Below are positions 51,901-64,000 of a stretch of DNA of 64,000 nucleotides, in pieces; the first letter of the stretch is position 1, and each line of letters starts with the position of its first letter. The notes below the pieces were generated by a model. The model had not been told where the DNA came from. It searched no databases and saw nothing but the letters and a program-made list of their open reading frames with translations. Made by a program: the position numbers and the translations under genes. Source of the DNA: Calliopsis andreniformis (taxonomy: Eukaryota > Arthropoda > Insecta > Hymenoptera > Andrenidae); NCBI RefSeq assembly GCF_051401765.1, contig NW_027480449.1, positions 5,270,001 to 5,334,000 on the forward strand, in the 5' to 3' direction.

Positions 51901-54900
51901 AGTGTTGAGGATTGAGGACGAGGACTGACGGTTGGGGATTGAGGATTGAGCATTGAGGATTGAAGATTGATGACTGGGGATTGAGGATTGAAGATTGAGG
52001 ATTAAGGATTGAGGATTGGGGATTGAGGATCTTGGATTGGAGATTGATTATGGAGGATTGAAGATTGACGATTGAGGATTGAGGATTGAGAATTGAGAAC
52101 TGAGAATGAGGACTGTGAGTTGAGGATTGAGGTTTGAGGAATGAGGGTTGAGGGTTGAGGATTGAGGACTGAGGACTGAGGATTGAGGATTGAGGATTGA
52201 GTATTGAAGGTTGAGTATTGATGCCTGAGGATTGATGATTGAGGATTGAGGTTTGAGGATTGTGGATTGAAGATTGAGTATTGAGGATTGAAAATTGAGG
52301 ATTGAGGATTGAGGATTCAGGATGTAGGATGGAGGACGAGGACGGACGGTTGAGGATTGCGGTTTGGTGATTGACGATTGAGGATTGAGGACTGAGGATT
52401 GAGGATTGAGGATTGAGCATTCAGGATTGGACATTGAGGACTGGGGATTGAGGATTGAAGATTGAGGATTAAGGATTGAAGATTGGGGATTGAGGATCTA
52501 GGATTGGAGATTGATTATTGAGGATTGAAGATTGAGGATTGAGGATTGTGGATTGAGAATTGAGAATTGAGTATGAGGACTGAGGGTTGAGGATTGAGGT
52601 TTGAGGAATGAGGATTGAGGTTTGAGGATTGAGGATTGAGGATTGAGGATTGAGGACTGAGTATTGAAGATTGAGGATTGGGTATTGAGGATTGAAGAAT
52701 GAGGATTGAGGATTGAGGATTGAGGATTGGGGATTGAAGTTTCAGTATTGAGGATTAAAGATTGAGGATTGAGGATTGAGAATTGAGGATTGAGGATTGA
52801 AGATTGAGAATTGAGGATTGAGGGTTGAGGATTGAGGATTGAGGATTGAGGATTGAGGATTGAGGATTGAGGATTGAGGATTGAGGATTGAAGATTGAGT
52901 ACTGAAGATTGAAGGTTGAGGATTGTGGATTGAGGATTGAGGATTGAGGATTGAATAATGAGGATTGGGGACTGAGTGTTGAGGGTTGAGTGATGAGAAT
53001 TGATGTTTGTGGATAGAGATTTGAAGATTGCAGATTGAGTATTGAGTATTGAAAACTGTGAATTGATGATATTCTATGGAGGATTGAGGATTGACAACTG
53101 ATTGTTGAGGACTGTGGGGTGAAGATTGAGGAATCAGGATTGAGGATTCAGGATTGAGGTTTGATGACTGAGGATTGAGAATTGAGGATTGAGTATTGAA
53201 GATTGAGGATTGATGATTGAGGGTTGTGTATTGAGGACGAGGACTGAGGGTTGAGTGCTGATACTTGAGGTCTGAGGATTGAGGATTGTGGATTGCGAAT
53301 TGAGGACTGAGGATTGAAGATAGAGGATTGGGTATTGAGGATTGAAGAATGAGGATTGAGGATTGAGGATTGAGGATTGGGGATTGAAGTTTCGGTATTG
53401 AGGATTAAAGATTGAGGGTTGAGGATTGAGTATTGATGATTGAATATTGAGGATTGAGGATTGAGGTTTGAGGATTGAGGACGAGGACTGACGGTTGAGG
53501 ATTGAGGTTTGAGGATTGAGGATTGAGGATTGAGGACTGAGGATTGAGGATTGAGGATTGAGGACTGAGCATTAAGGATTGAAGATTGAGGATGGAGGAT
53601 GGTGGATGAGGACGGACGATTGAGGATTGAGGTTTGAGGATTGAGGATTGATGATTGAGGACTGAGGATTGAGGATTGAGGATTGAGCATTGAGGATTGG
53701 ACATTGAGGACACGGGATTGAGGATTGAAGATTGAGGATTAAGGATTGAAGATTGGGGATTGAGGATCTAGGATTGGAGATTGATTATTGAGGATTGAAG
53801 ATTGAGGATTGAAGATTGAGGATTGAGAATTGAGAATTGAGTATGAGGACTGAGGGTTGAGGATTGAGGTTTGAGGAATGAGGGTTGTGGTTGAGGATTG
53901 AGGATTGAGGATTGAGGATTGAGTATTGAAGATTGAGTATTGATGCCTGAGGATTGAGGATTGAGGATTCAGGATTGATGATTGAGGATTGAAGATTGAT
54001 TATTGATGATTGAAGATTGAGGATTGAGGATTGAGGGTTCGGGATTGAGGACGAGGACTGACGGTTGAGGATTGAGGTTTGAGGATTGAGGTTTGAGGAT
54101 TGAGGACTGGGGACTGACGATTGAGTATTGAAGATAGAGGATTTATGACTGAGGATTGAGGATTGTGGATTGAGGATTGAGGATTGAAGATTGAGTATAG
54201 AGGATTGAATATTGAGGATTGAGGATTGGGGATTGAGGATTGAGGACAGAGGATTGACGATTGAGTATTGAAGATTGAGGATTTATGACTGTGGATTGAG
54301 GATTAAGAATTGAAGATTGGGGATTGAGGATCTAAAATTGGAGATTCATTATTGAGGATTGAAGATTGAGGATTGAGGATTGAGGATTGAGAATTGAGAA
54401 TAGAGAATTGAAGATGAGGACTGAGGGTTGAGGATTGAGGTTTGAGGGATGAGGATTGAGGGCTGAGGATTGAGGGTTGAGGATTGTGGATTGAGGATAG
54501 AGTATTGAGGATTGAGGATTGAGGATTGAGGATTGAAGATTCAGTATTGAGGATTGAAGATTGAGGATTGAGGATTGAGGATTGAGGGTTGAGGATTGAG
54601 TATTGAGGATTGACGCTTGAGGATTGACGCTTGAGGATTGAGGGTTGAGGATGTAGGATAGAAGAGAGAGGACTGAGTGTTGAGAATTGATGCTTCAGGT
54701 TTGAGATTTGATTATTGAATATTCTGTATTGAGTATTGAACCATGAGTATTCAGGATGTTCTATTGAGTATTGAGAATTGAGGATTGATGGTTGAATATT
54801 GAGGATTTATGGTTGAGGGTTGAGTGTTAAATATTGAGGATTGTGGATTGAGGATAGAGTATTGAGGATTGAGGATTGAGGATTGAGGATTGAATATTGA

Positions 54901-55585
54901 GGATTGAGGATTGAGGGTTGAGGATTGAGGACGAGGACTGACGGCTGAGGATTGAGGTTTGAGGATTGAGGATTGAGGATTGAGGACTGAGGCTTGAGGA
55001 TTGAGGATTGAGCATTGAGGATTGAAGATTGAGGACTGGCGATTGAGGATTGAAGATTGAGGGTTAAGGATTGTGTATTGGGGATTGAGGATGTAGGATT
55101 GGAGAATGATTATTGAGGATTGAAGATTGAGGATTGAGGATTGAGGATTGAGGTTGAGAATTGAGAATTGATGATGACGACTGAGGGTTGAGGATTGAGG
55201 TTTGAGCAACGAGGATTGAGGATTGAGGATTGAGGACTAAGGATTGACGATTGAGTATTGAAGATTGAGGATTTATGACTGAGGATTGAGGATTAAGGAT
55301 TGAAGATTGGGTATTGAGGATCTAGCATTGGAGATTCATTATTGAGTATTGAAGATTGAGGATTGAGGATTGAGGATTGAGAATTGAGAATAGAGAATTG
55401 AGGATGAGGACTGAGGGTTGAGGATTGAGTTTTGAGGGATGAGGATTGAGGGCTGAGGATTGAGGGTTGAGGATTGTGGATTGAGGATAGAGTATTGAGG
55501 ATTGAGGATTGAGGATTGAGGATTGAAGATTGAGTATTGAGGATTGAAGATTGAGGATTGAGGATTGAGGGTTGAGGATTGAGTA
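46555..55585. repeat. 9,031-bp higher-order repeat, copy 1
   Basis: Markers across this interval recur exactly 9,031 bp to the right: AGAGGATTGA 46570/55601, GAACCATGAG 46962/55993, 48184/57215 and 54738/63769, GAAAACTGTG 53051/62082. The constant offset means no net indel over about 8.4 kb. It contains most of a 1,222-bp pair, then segments like 40.2-42.7 kb and another core copy at 53,051. It overlaps the second 3,384-bp copy, which shows the order of nesting. Confidence 0.95.
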
Positions 55586-58500
55586 TTGAGGATTGAGGAC
55601 AGAGGATTGACGATTGAGTATTGAAGATTGAGGATTTATGACTGAGGATTGAGGATTAAGGATTGAGAATTGAGAATAGATAATTGAGGATGAGGACTGA
55701 GGGTTGAAGATTGAGGTTTGAGGGATGAGGATTGAAGGTTGAGGATTGAGGGTTGAGGATTGAGGATTGAGGATAGAGTATTGAGGATTGAGGATTGAAG
55801 ATTGAGTATTGAGGATTGAAGATTGAGGATTGAGGATTGAGTGTTGAGGATTGAGTATTGAGGATTGACGCTTGAGGATTGAGGGTTGAGGATGTAGGAT
55901 AGAAGGTAGACGACTGAGTGTTGAGGGTTGAGTGTTGAGAATTGATGCTTGAGGTTTGAGATTTGATTATTGAATATTCTGTATTGAGTATTGAACCATG
56001 AGTATTCAGGATGTTCTATTGAGTATTGAGAATTGAGGATTGATGGTTGATTATTGAGGATTTATGGTTGAGGGTTGTGTGTTGAATATTGAGTATTGAG
56101 GATTGAGGATTGAGGATTGATGATTGAGGATTGAAGATTGATTATTGATGATTGAATATTGAGGATTGAGGATTGAGGGTTGTGGATTGAGGACGAGGAC
56201 CGCCGGATGAGGATTGAGGTTTGAGGTTTGAGCATTGAGGATTGAGGATTAAGGATTGAGGATTGAGGACTGAGGATTGAAGATTGAGTATTGAAGATTG
56301 AAGGTTGAGGATTGTGGATTGAGGATTGAGGATTGAGGATTGAATATTGAGGATTGGGGACTGAGTGTTGAGGGTTGAGTGATGAGAATTGATGTTTGTG
56401 GATAGAGATTTGAAGATTGCAGATTGAGTATTGAGTATTGAAAACTGTGAATTGATGATATTCTATGGAGGATTGAGGATTGACAACTGATTGTTGAGGA
56501 CTGAGGGCTGAAGATTGAGGATTCAGGATTGAGGATTCAGGATTGAGGTTTGAGGGCTGAGGATTGAGGATTGAGGATTGAGTATTGAAGATTGAGGATT
56601 GATGATTGAGGGTTGTGTATTGAGGACGAGGGTTGGGGGTTGAGTGCTGATACTTGAGGTCTGAGGGTTGAGGATTGAGGACTGGGGATTGACGATTGAG
56701 TATTGAAGATAGAGGATTTATGACTGAGGATTGAGGATTGTGGTTTGAGGATTGAGGATTGAAGATTGAGTATAGAGGATTGAATATTGAGGATTGAGGA
56801 TTGAGGATTGAGGATTGAGGACAGAGGATTGACGATTGAGTATTGAAGATTGAGGATTTATGACTGAGGATTGAGGATTAAGGATTGAGAATTGAGAATA
56901 GATAATTGAGGATGAGGACTGAGGGTTGAAGATTGAGGTTTGAGGGATGAGGATTGAAGGTTGAGGATTGAGGGTTGAGGATTGAGGATTGAGGATAGAG
57001 TATTGAGGATTGAGGATTGAAGATTGAGTATTGAGGATTGAAGATTGAGGATTGAGGATTGAGTGTTGAGGATTGAGTATTGAGGATTGACGCTTGAGGA
57101 TTGAGGGTTGAGGATGTAGGATAGAAGGTAGACGACTGACTGTTGAGGGTTGAGTGTTGAGAATTGATGCTTGAGGTTTGAGATTTGATTATTGAATATT
57201 CTGTATTGAGTATTGAACCATGAGTATTCAGGATGTTCTATTGAGTATTGAGAATTGAGGATTGATGGTTGATTATTGAGGATTTATGGTTGAGGGTTGT
57301 GTGTTGAATATTGAGTATTGAGGATTGAGGATTGAGGATTGATGATTGAGGATTGAAGATTGATTATTGATGATTGAATATTGAGGATTGAGGATTGAGG
57401 GTTGTGGATTGAGGACGAGGACCGCCGGATGAGGATTGAGGTTTGAGGTTTGAGCATTGAGGATTGAGGGTTAAGGATTGAGGATTGAGGACTGAGGATT
57501 GAAGATTGAGTATTGAAGATTGAAGGTTGAGGATTGTGGATTGAGGATTGAGGATTGAGGATTGAATATTGAGGATTGGGGACTGAGTGTTGAGGGTTGA
57601 GTGATGAGAATTGATGTTTGTGGATAGAGATTTGAAGATTGCAGATTGAGTATTGAGTATTGAAAACTGTGAATTGATGATATTCTATGGAGGATTGAGG
57701 ATTGACAACTGATTGTTGAGGACTGAGGGCTGAAGATTGAGGATTCAGGATTGAGGATTCAGGATTGAGGTTTGAGGGCTGAGGATTGAGGATTGAGGAT
57801 TGAGTATTGAAGATTGAGGATTGATGATTGAGGGTTGTGTATTGAGGACGAGGGCTGGGGGTTGAGTGCTGATACTTGAGGTCTGAGGGTTGAGGATTGT
57901 GGATTGCGAATTGAGGACTGAGGATTGAAGATAGAGGATTGGGTATTGAGGATTGAAGAATGAGGATTGAGGATTGAGGATTGAGGATTGGGGATTGAAG
58001 TTTCGGTATTGAGGATTAAAGATTGAGGATTGAGGATTGAGTATTGATGATTGAATATTGAGGATTGAGGATTGAGGTTTGTGGATTGAGGACGAGGACT
58101 GACGGTTGAGGATTGAGGTTTGAGGATTGAGGATTGAGGATTGAGGACTGAGGATTGAGGATTGATGACTGAGCATTGAGGATTGAAGATTGAGGATGGA
58201 GGATGGTGGATGAGGACGGACGATTGAGGATTGAGGTTTGAGGAATGAGGATTGATGATTGAGGACTGAGGATTGAGGATTGAGGATTGAGCATTGAGGA
58301 TTGGACATTGAGGACTCGGGATTGAGGATTGACGATTGAGGATTAAGGATTGAAGATTGGGGATTGAAGATTGAGTATTGAGAATTGAGAATTGGGTATG
58401 AGGACTGAGGGTTGAGGATTGAGGTTTGAGGAATGAGGGTTGTGGTTTAGGATTGAGGATTGAGGATTGAGGATTGAGTATTGAAGATTGAGTATTGATG

Positions 58501-61500
58501 CCTGAGGATTGAGGATTGAGGATTAAGGATTGATGATTGAGGATTGAAGATTGATTATTGATGATTGAAGATTGAGGATTGAGGATTGAGGGTTGAGGAT
58601 TGAGGACGAGGACTGACGGTTGAGGATTGAGGTTTGAGGATTGAGGGTTGAGGATTGAGGACTGGGGATTGACGATTGAGTATTGAAGATAGAGGATTTA
58701 TGACTGAGGATTGAGGATTGTGGTTTGAGGATTGAGGATTGAAGATTGAGTATAGAGGATTGAATATTGAGGATTGAGGATTGAGGATTGAGGATTGAGG
58801 ACAGAGGATTGACGATTGAGTATTGAAGATTGAGGATTTATGACTGTGGATTGAGGATTAAGAATTGAAGATTGGGGATTGAGGATCTAAAATTGGAGAT
58901 TCATTATTGAGGTTTGAAGATTGAGGATTGAGGATTGAGGATTGAGAATTGAGAATAGAGAATTGAGGATGAGGACTGAGGGTTGAGGATTGAGGTTTGA
59001 GGATTGAGGATTGAGGATTGAGGACTGAGGATTGAGGATTGAGAACTGAGCATTGAGGATTGAAGATTGAGGATGGCGGATGGTGGATGAGGACGGACGA
59101 TTGAGGATTGAGGTTTGAGGATTGAGGATTGATGATTAAGGACTGAGGATTGAGGATTGAGGATTGAGCATTGAGGATTGGACATTGAGGACTCGGGATT
59201 GAGGATTGAAGATTGAGGATTAAGGATTGAAGATTGGGGATTGAGGATCTAGGATTGCAGATTGATTATTGAGGATTGAAGATTGAGGATTGAAGATTGA
59301 GGATTGAGAATTGAGAATTGAGTATGAGGACTGAGGGTTGAGGATTGAGGTTTGAGGAATGAGGGTTGTGGTTGAGGATTGAGGATTGAGGATTGAGGAT
59401 TGAGTATTGAAGATTGAGTATTGATGCCTGAGGATTGAGGATTGAGGATTCAGGATTGATGATTGAGGATTGATGATTGATTATTGATGATTGAAGATTG
59501 AGGATTGAGGATTGAGGACGAGGACTGACGGTTGAGGATTGAGGTTTGAGGATTGAGGGTTGAGGATTGAGGACTGGGGATTGACGATTGAGTATTGAAG
59601 ATAGAGGATTTATGACTGAGGATTGAGGATTGTGGTTTGAGGATTGAGGATTGAAGATTGAGTATAGAGGATTGAATATTGAGGATTGAGGATTGAGGAT
59701 TGAGGACTGAGGACAGAGGATTGACGATTGAGTATTGAAGATTGAGGATTTATGACTGTGGATTGAGGATTAAGAATTGAAGATTGGGGATTGAGGATCT
59801 AAAACTGGCAATCCATTATTGAGGATTGAAGATTGAGGATTGAGGATTGAGGATTGAGAACTGAGAATTGAGTATGAGGACTGAGGGTTGAGGATTGAGG
59901 TTTGAGGAATGAGGATTGTGGGTTGAGGATTGAGGATTAAGGATTGAGGATTGCGGATTGAGGATAGAAGATTGAGGATTGGGTATTGAGGATTGAAGAT
60001 TGAGGATTCAGGATTGAGGATTGAGGATTGAGGATTGAGGATTGAGGATTGAGGATTGAAGATTGTGTACTGAGGATTGAAGATTGAGGATTGAGGATTG
60101 AGGATTGAGGACTGAGGCTTGAGGATTGAGGATTGAGCATTGAGGATTGAAGATTGAGGACTGGCGATTGAGGATTGAAGATTGAGGATTAAGGATTGAG
60201 TATTGGGGATTGAGGATGTAGGATTGGAGAATGATTATTGAGTATTGAAGATTGAGGATTGAGGATTGAGGATTGAGGATTAAGAATTGAGAATTGAGGA
60301 TGACGACTGAGGGTTGAGGATTGAGGTTTGAGGAACGAGGATTGAGGATTGAGGATTGAGGATTAAGGATTGACGATTGAGTATTGAAGATTGAGGATTG
60401 ATGACTGGGGATTGTCGACTGAGGATTGAGCATTGAGGATTGATGATTGAAGATTGAGTATTGAGGATTGAATATTGAAGATTGAGGATTAAGGATTGAG
60501 GATTGAGGATTGAGGATTAAGGATTAAAGATTGAATATTGATGATTGAAGATTGAGAATTGAGGATTGAGGGTTGTGGATTGAGGACGAGGACCGAGGGT
60601 TGAATATTGATGTTTGAGGCATGAGGATTGAGGATTGAGGACTGAGAATTGATGATTGAGGATTGAGGATAGAAGATTGAGGATTGGGTATTGAGGATTG
60701 AAGATTGAGGATTCAGGATTGAGGATTGAGGATTGAGGATTGAGGATTGAGGATTGAGGATTGAAGATTGAGTACTGAGGATTGAAGATTGAAGATTGAG
60801 GATTGAGGATTGATGATTGAGGATTGAGCATTGAAGATTGAGGATTGGGGATTGACGATTGACGATTGAGGATTGAGTATTGAGGATTGAAGATTGAGTA
60901 TTGATGATTGAAGATTGAGGATTGAGGATTGAGTGTTGAGGATTGAGGACGAGGACTGACGGTTGGGGATTGAGGATTGAGCATTGAGGATTGAAGATTG
61001 ATGACTGGGGATTGAGGATTGAAGATTGAGGATTAAGGATTGAGGATTGGGGATTGAGGATCTTGGATTGGAGATTGATTATGGAGGATTTAAGATTGAC
61101 GATTGAGGATTGAGGATTGAGAATTGAGAACTGAGAATGAGGACTGTGAGTTGAGGATTGAGGTTTGAGGAATGAGGGTTGAGGGTTGAGGATTGAGGAC
61201 TGAGGACTGAGGATTGAGGATTGAGGATTGAGTATTGAAGGTTGAGTATTGATGCCTGAGGATTGATGATTGAGGATTGAGGTTTGAGGATTGTGGATTG
61301 AAGATTGAGTATTGAGGATTGAAAATTGAGGATTGAGGATTGAGGATTCAGGATGTAGGATGGAGGACGAGGACGGACGGTTGAGGATTGCGGTTTGGTG
61401 ATTGACGATTGAGGATTGAGGACTGAGGATTGAGGATTGAGGATTGAGCATTCAGGATTGGACATTGAGGACTGGGGATTGAGGATTGAAGATTGAGGAT

Positions 61501-64000
61501 TAAGGATTGAAGATTGGGGATTGAGGATCTAGGATTGGAGATTGATTATTGAGGATTGAAGATTGAGGATTGAGGATTGTGGATTGAGAATTGAGAATTG
61601 AGTATGAGGACTGAGGGTTGAGGATTGAGGTTTGAGGAATGAGGATTGAGGTTTGAGGATTGAGGATTGAGGATTGAGGATTGAGGACTGAGTATTGAAG
61701 ATTGAGGATTGGGTATTGAGGATTGAAGAATGAGGATTGAGGATTGAGGATTGAGGATTGGGGATTGAAGTTTCAGTATTGAGGATTAAAGATTGAGGAT
61801 TGAGGATTGAGAATTGAGGATTGAGGATTGAAGATTGAGAATTGAGGATTGAGGGTTGAGGATTGAGGATTGAGGATTGAGGATTGAGGATTGAGGATTG
61901 AGGATTGAGGATTGAGGATTGAAGATTGAGTACTGAAGATTGAAGGTTGAGGATTGTGGATTGAGGATTGAGGATTGAGGATTGAATAATGAGGATTGGG
62001 GACTGAGTGTTGAGGGTTGAGTGATGAGAATTGATGTTTGTGGATAGAGATTTGAAGATTGCAGATTGAGTATTGAGTATTGAAAACTGTGAATTGATGA
62101 TATTCTATGGAGGATTGAGGATTGACAACTGATTGTTGAGGACTGTGGGGTGAAGATTGAGGAATCAGGATTGAGGATTCAGGATTGAGGTTTGATGACT
62201 GAGGATTGAGAATTGAGGATTGAGTATTGAAGATTGAGGATTGATGATTGAGGGTTGTGTATTGAGGACGAGGACTGAGGGTTGAGTGCTGATACTTGAG
62301 GTCTGAGGATTGAGGATTGTGGATTGCGAATTGAGGACTGAGGATTGAAGATAGAGGATTGGGTATTGAGGATTGAAGAATGAGGATTGAGGATTGAGGA
62401 TTGAGGATTGGGGATTGAAGTTTCGGTATTGAGGATTAAAGATTGAGGGTTGAGGATTGAGTATTGATGATTGAATATTGAGGATTGAGGATTGAGGTTT
62501 GAGGATTGAGGACGAGGACTGACGGTTGAGGATTGAGGTTTGAGGATTGAGGATTGAGGATTGAGGACTGAGGATTGAGGATTGAGGATTGAGGACTGAG
62601 CATTAAGGATTGAAGATTGAGGATGGAGGATGGTGGATGAGGACGGACGATTGAGGATTGAGGTTTGAGGATTGAGGATTGATGATTGAGGACTGAGGAT
62701 TGAGGATTGAGGATTGAGCATTGAGGATTGGACATTGAGGACACGGGATTGAGGATTGAAGATTGAGGATTAAGGATTGAAGATTGGGGATTGAGGATCT
62801 AGGATTGGAGATTGATTATTGAGGATTGAAGATTGAGGATTGAAGATTGAGGATTGAGAATTGAGAATTGAGTATGAGGACTGAGGGTTGAGGATTGAGG
62901 TTTGAGGAATGAGGGTTGTGGTTGAGGATTGAGGATTGAGGATTGAGGATTGAGTATTGAAGATTGAGTATTGATGCCTGAGGATTGAGGATTGAGGATT
63001 CAGGATTGATGATTGAGGATTGAAGATTGATTATTGATGATTGAAGATTGAGGATTGAGGATTGAGGGTTCGGGATTGAGGACGAGGACTGACGGTTGAG
63101 GATTGAGGTTTGAGGATTGAGGTTTGAGGATTGAGGACTGGGGACTGACGATTGAGTATTGAAGATAGAGGATTTATGACTGAGGATTGAGGATTGTGGA
63201 TTGAGGATTGAGGATTGAAGATTGAGTATAGAGGATTGAATATTGAGGATTGAGGATTGGGGATTGAGGATTGAGGACAGAGGATTGACGATTGAGTATT
63301 GAAGATTGAGGATTTATGACTGTGGATTGAGGATTAAGAATTGAAGATTGGGGATTGAGGATCTAAAATTGGAGATTCATTATTGAGGATTGAAGATTGA
63401 GGATTGAGGATTGAGGATTGAGAATTGAGAATAGAGAATTGAGGATGAGGACTGAGGGTTGAGGATTGAGGTTTGAGGGATGAGGATTGAGGGCTGAGGA
63501 TTGAGGGTTGAGGATTGTGGATTGAGGATAGAGTATTGAGGATTGAGGATTGAGGATTGAGGATTGAAGATTCAGTATTGAGGATTGAAGATTGAGGATT
63601 GAGGATTGAGGATTGAGGGTTGAGGATTGAGTATTGAGGATTGACGCTTGAGGATTGACGCTTGAGGATTGAGGGTTGAGGATGTAGGATAGAAGAGAGA
63701 GGACTGAGTGTTGAGAATTGATGCTTCAGGTTTGAGATTTGATTATTGAATATTCTGTATTGAGTATTGAACCATGAGTATTCAGGATGTTCTATTGAGT
63801 ATTGAGAATTGAGGATTGATGGTTGAATATTGAGGATTTATGGTTGAGGGTTGAGTGTTAAATATTGAGGATTGTGGATTGAGGATAGAGTATTGAGGAT
63901 TGAGGATTGAGGATTGAGGATTGAATATTGAGGATTGAGGATTGAGGGTTGAGGATTGAGGACGAGGACTGACGGCTGAGGATTGAGGTTTGAGGATTGA
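55586..64000. repeat. 9,031-bp higher-order repeat, copy 2, cut by window end
   Basis: This copies 46,555-54,969 with seven substitutions found by eye (not exhaustive): 48439 A/57470 G, 49364 A/58395 G, 49417 G/58448 T, 50268 A/59299 G, 51035 A/60066 T, 52060 G/61091 T and 54412 A/63443 G. That is about 99.9 percent identity. The left junction at about 55,585 lies inside a GGATTGAGGACAGAGG stretch. The copy would end some 616 bp beyond the window. Confidence 0.95.

Larger units (their letters stand above)
1..64000. repeat. Heptanucleotide satellite array, unit GGATTGA
   Basis: The window is a continuous head-to-tail array of the heptad GGATTGA (permutation TTGAGGA; minus strand TCCTCAA), with no orientation switch and no non-heptad island that I could find. 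Common variant heptads are AGATTGA, GTATTGA, GAATTGA, GGTTTGA, GGACTGA, GGGTTGA, GGGCTGA, TGATTGA, CGATTGA, GCATTGA, GGATTCA and GGATTAA. Six-base units such as GGATGA occur now and then, so the array does not keep one register modulo 7. The + strand has few C residues and about a third G in lines I counted. No interspersed transposon, gene or RNA was seen. Arrays of this size and order are known from eukaryotic heterochromatin; the organism cannot be named from this sequence. Confidence 0.98.
39004..64000. repeat. Right satellite domain, nested 1,222/3,384/9,031-bp HORs
   Basis: The domain is marked by GAACCATGAGTATTCAGG at 39556, 43578, 44800, 46962, 48184, 54738, 55993, 57215 and 63769, spaced 4022, 1222, 2162, 1222, 6554, 1255, 1222 and 6554 bp. 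These sums give the 3,384 (1222+2162) and 9,031 bp repeats. Perfect TCCTGAGAATTCAGGA is absent. AGGATTTATGACTG and GAAAACTGTGAATTG recur throughout. Confidence 0.85.

Noticed and set aside
1..64000. CRISPR array
   Set aside because: There are no constant repeats with unique spacers; everything between repeats is the same heptad family.
1..64000. G-quadruplex-forming region
   Set aside because: G runs are mostly two bases with five-base spacing, which allows at best weak two-quartet structures. The occasional GGGG runs are isolated.

Overview
The whole 64 kb is one uninterrupted heptanucleotide satellite. I found no credible gene, RNA gene, transposon, CRISPR array or single-copy island. The unit on the + strand is GGATTGA (equivalently TTGAGGA). 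It is repeated roughly 9,100 times with substitutions and occasional one-base contractions to six bases. The + strand is very poor in C (a few percent in lines I counted) and rich in G and A, so the two strands differ strongly in composition throughout. An array this long with nested higher-order repeats (HORs) is typical of eukaryotic heterochromatin (pericentromeric, subtelomeric or sex-chromosome satellite). Nothing in the sequence identifies the taxon.

The heptads are organised into HORs, recognisable because mutated heptads recur in the same order. Left domain (1 to about 35.5 kb): a mosaic of shared modules. Its main blocks are a 1,485-1,492 bp HOR at 3.7-7.0 kb, a roughly 2.65 kb block at 7.2-9.9 kb that recurs at 21.0-23.9 kb and in part at 27.4-30.0 kb, a 1,713 bp duplication (23.0/24.8 kb), an 821 bp tandem duplication (25.9-27.5 kb), and a large duplication of 10.8-17.1 kb onto 30.0-35.6 kb at offset 19,202. 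The left domain also carries a recurrent 16-bp inverted repeat with an EcoRI site.

A transition zone (about 35.6-39.0 kb) leads to the right domain (39-64 kb). This is built from a 1,222 bp unit, nested in a 3,384 bp tandem duplication (42,141-45,524 and 45,525-48,908). Above that sits a 9,031 bp HOR whose first copy is 46,555-55,585 and whose second copy runs from 55,586 past the window end. The two 9,031 bp copies are collinear without net indel and differ at only a handful of bases that I could find, so the duplication is very recent (or an assembly duplication). The right-domain unit resembles a diverged segment at 13.2-14.0 kb of the left domain, suggesting it was amplified from such a segment.

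The many long open frames on the minus strand are a by-product of the unit. Its complement has no stop in any frame and gives the same seven-residue repeat in all three frames, so I annotate none of them as genes. The interest here is architectural: nested HORs, a domain switch, conserved landmark modules inside a 7-bp satellite, and a heptad whose TTGA part looks better conserved than its first three bases.
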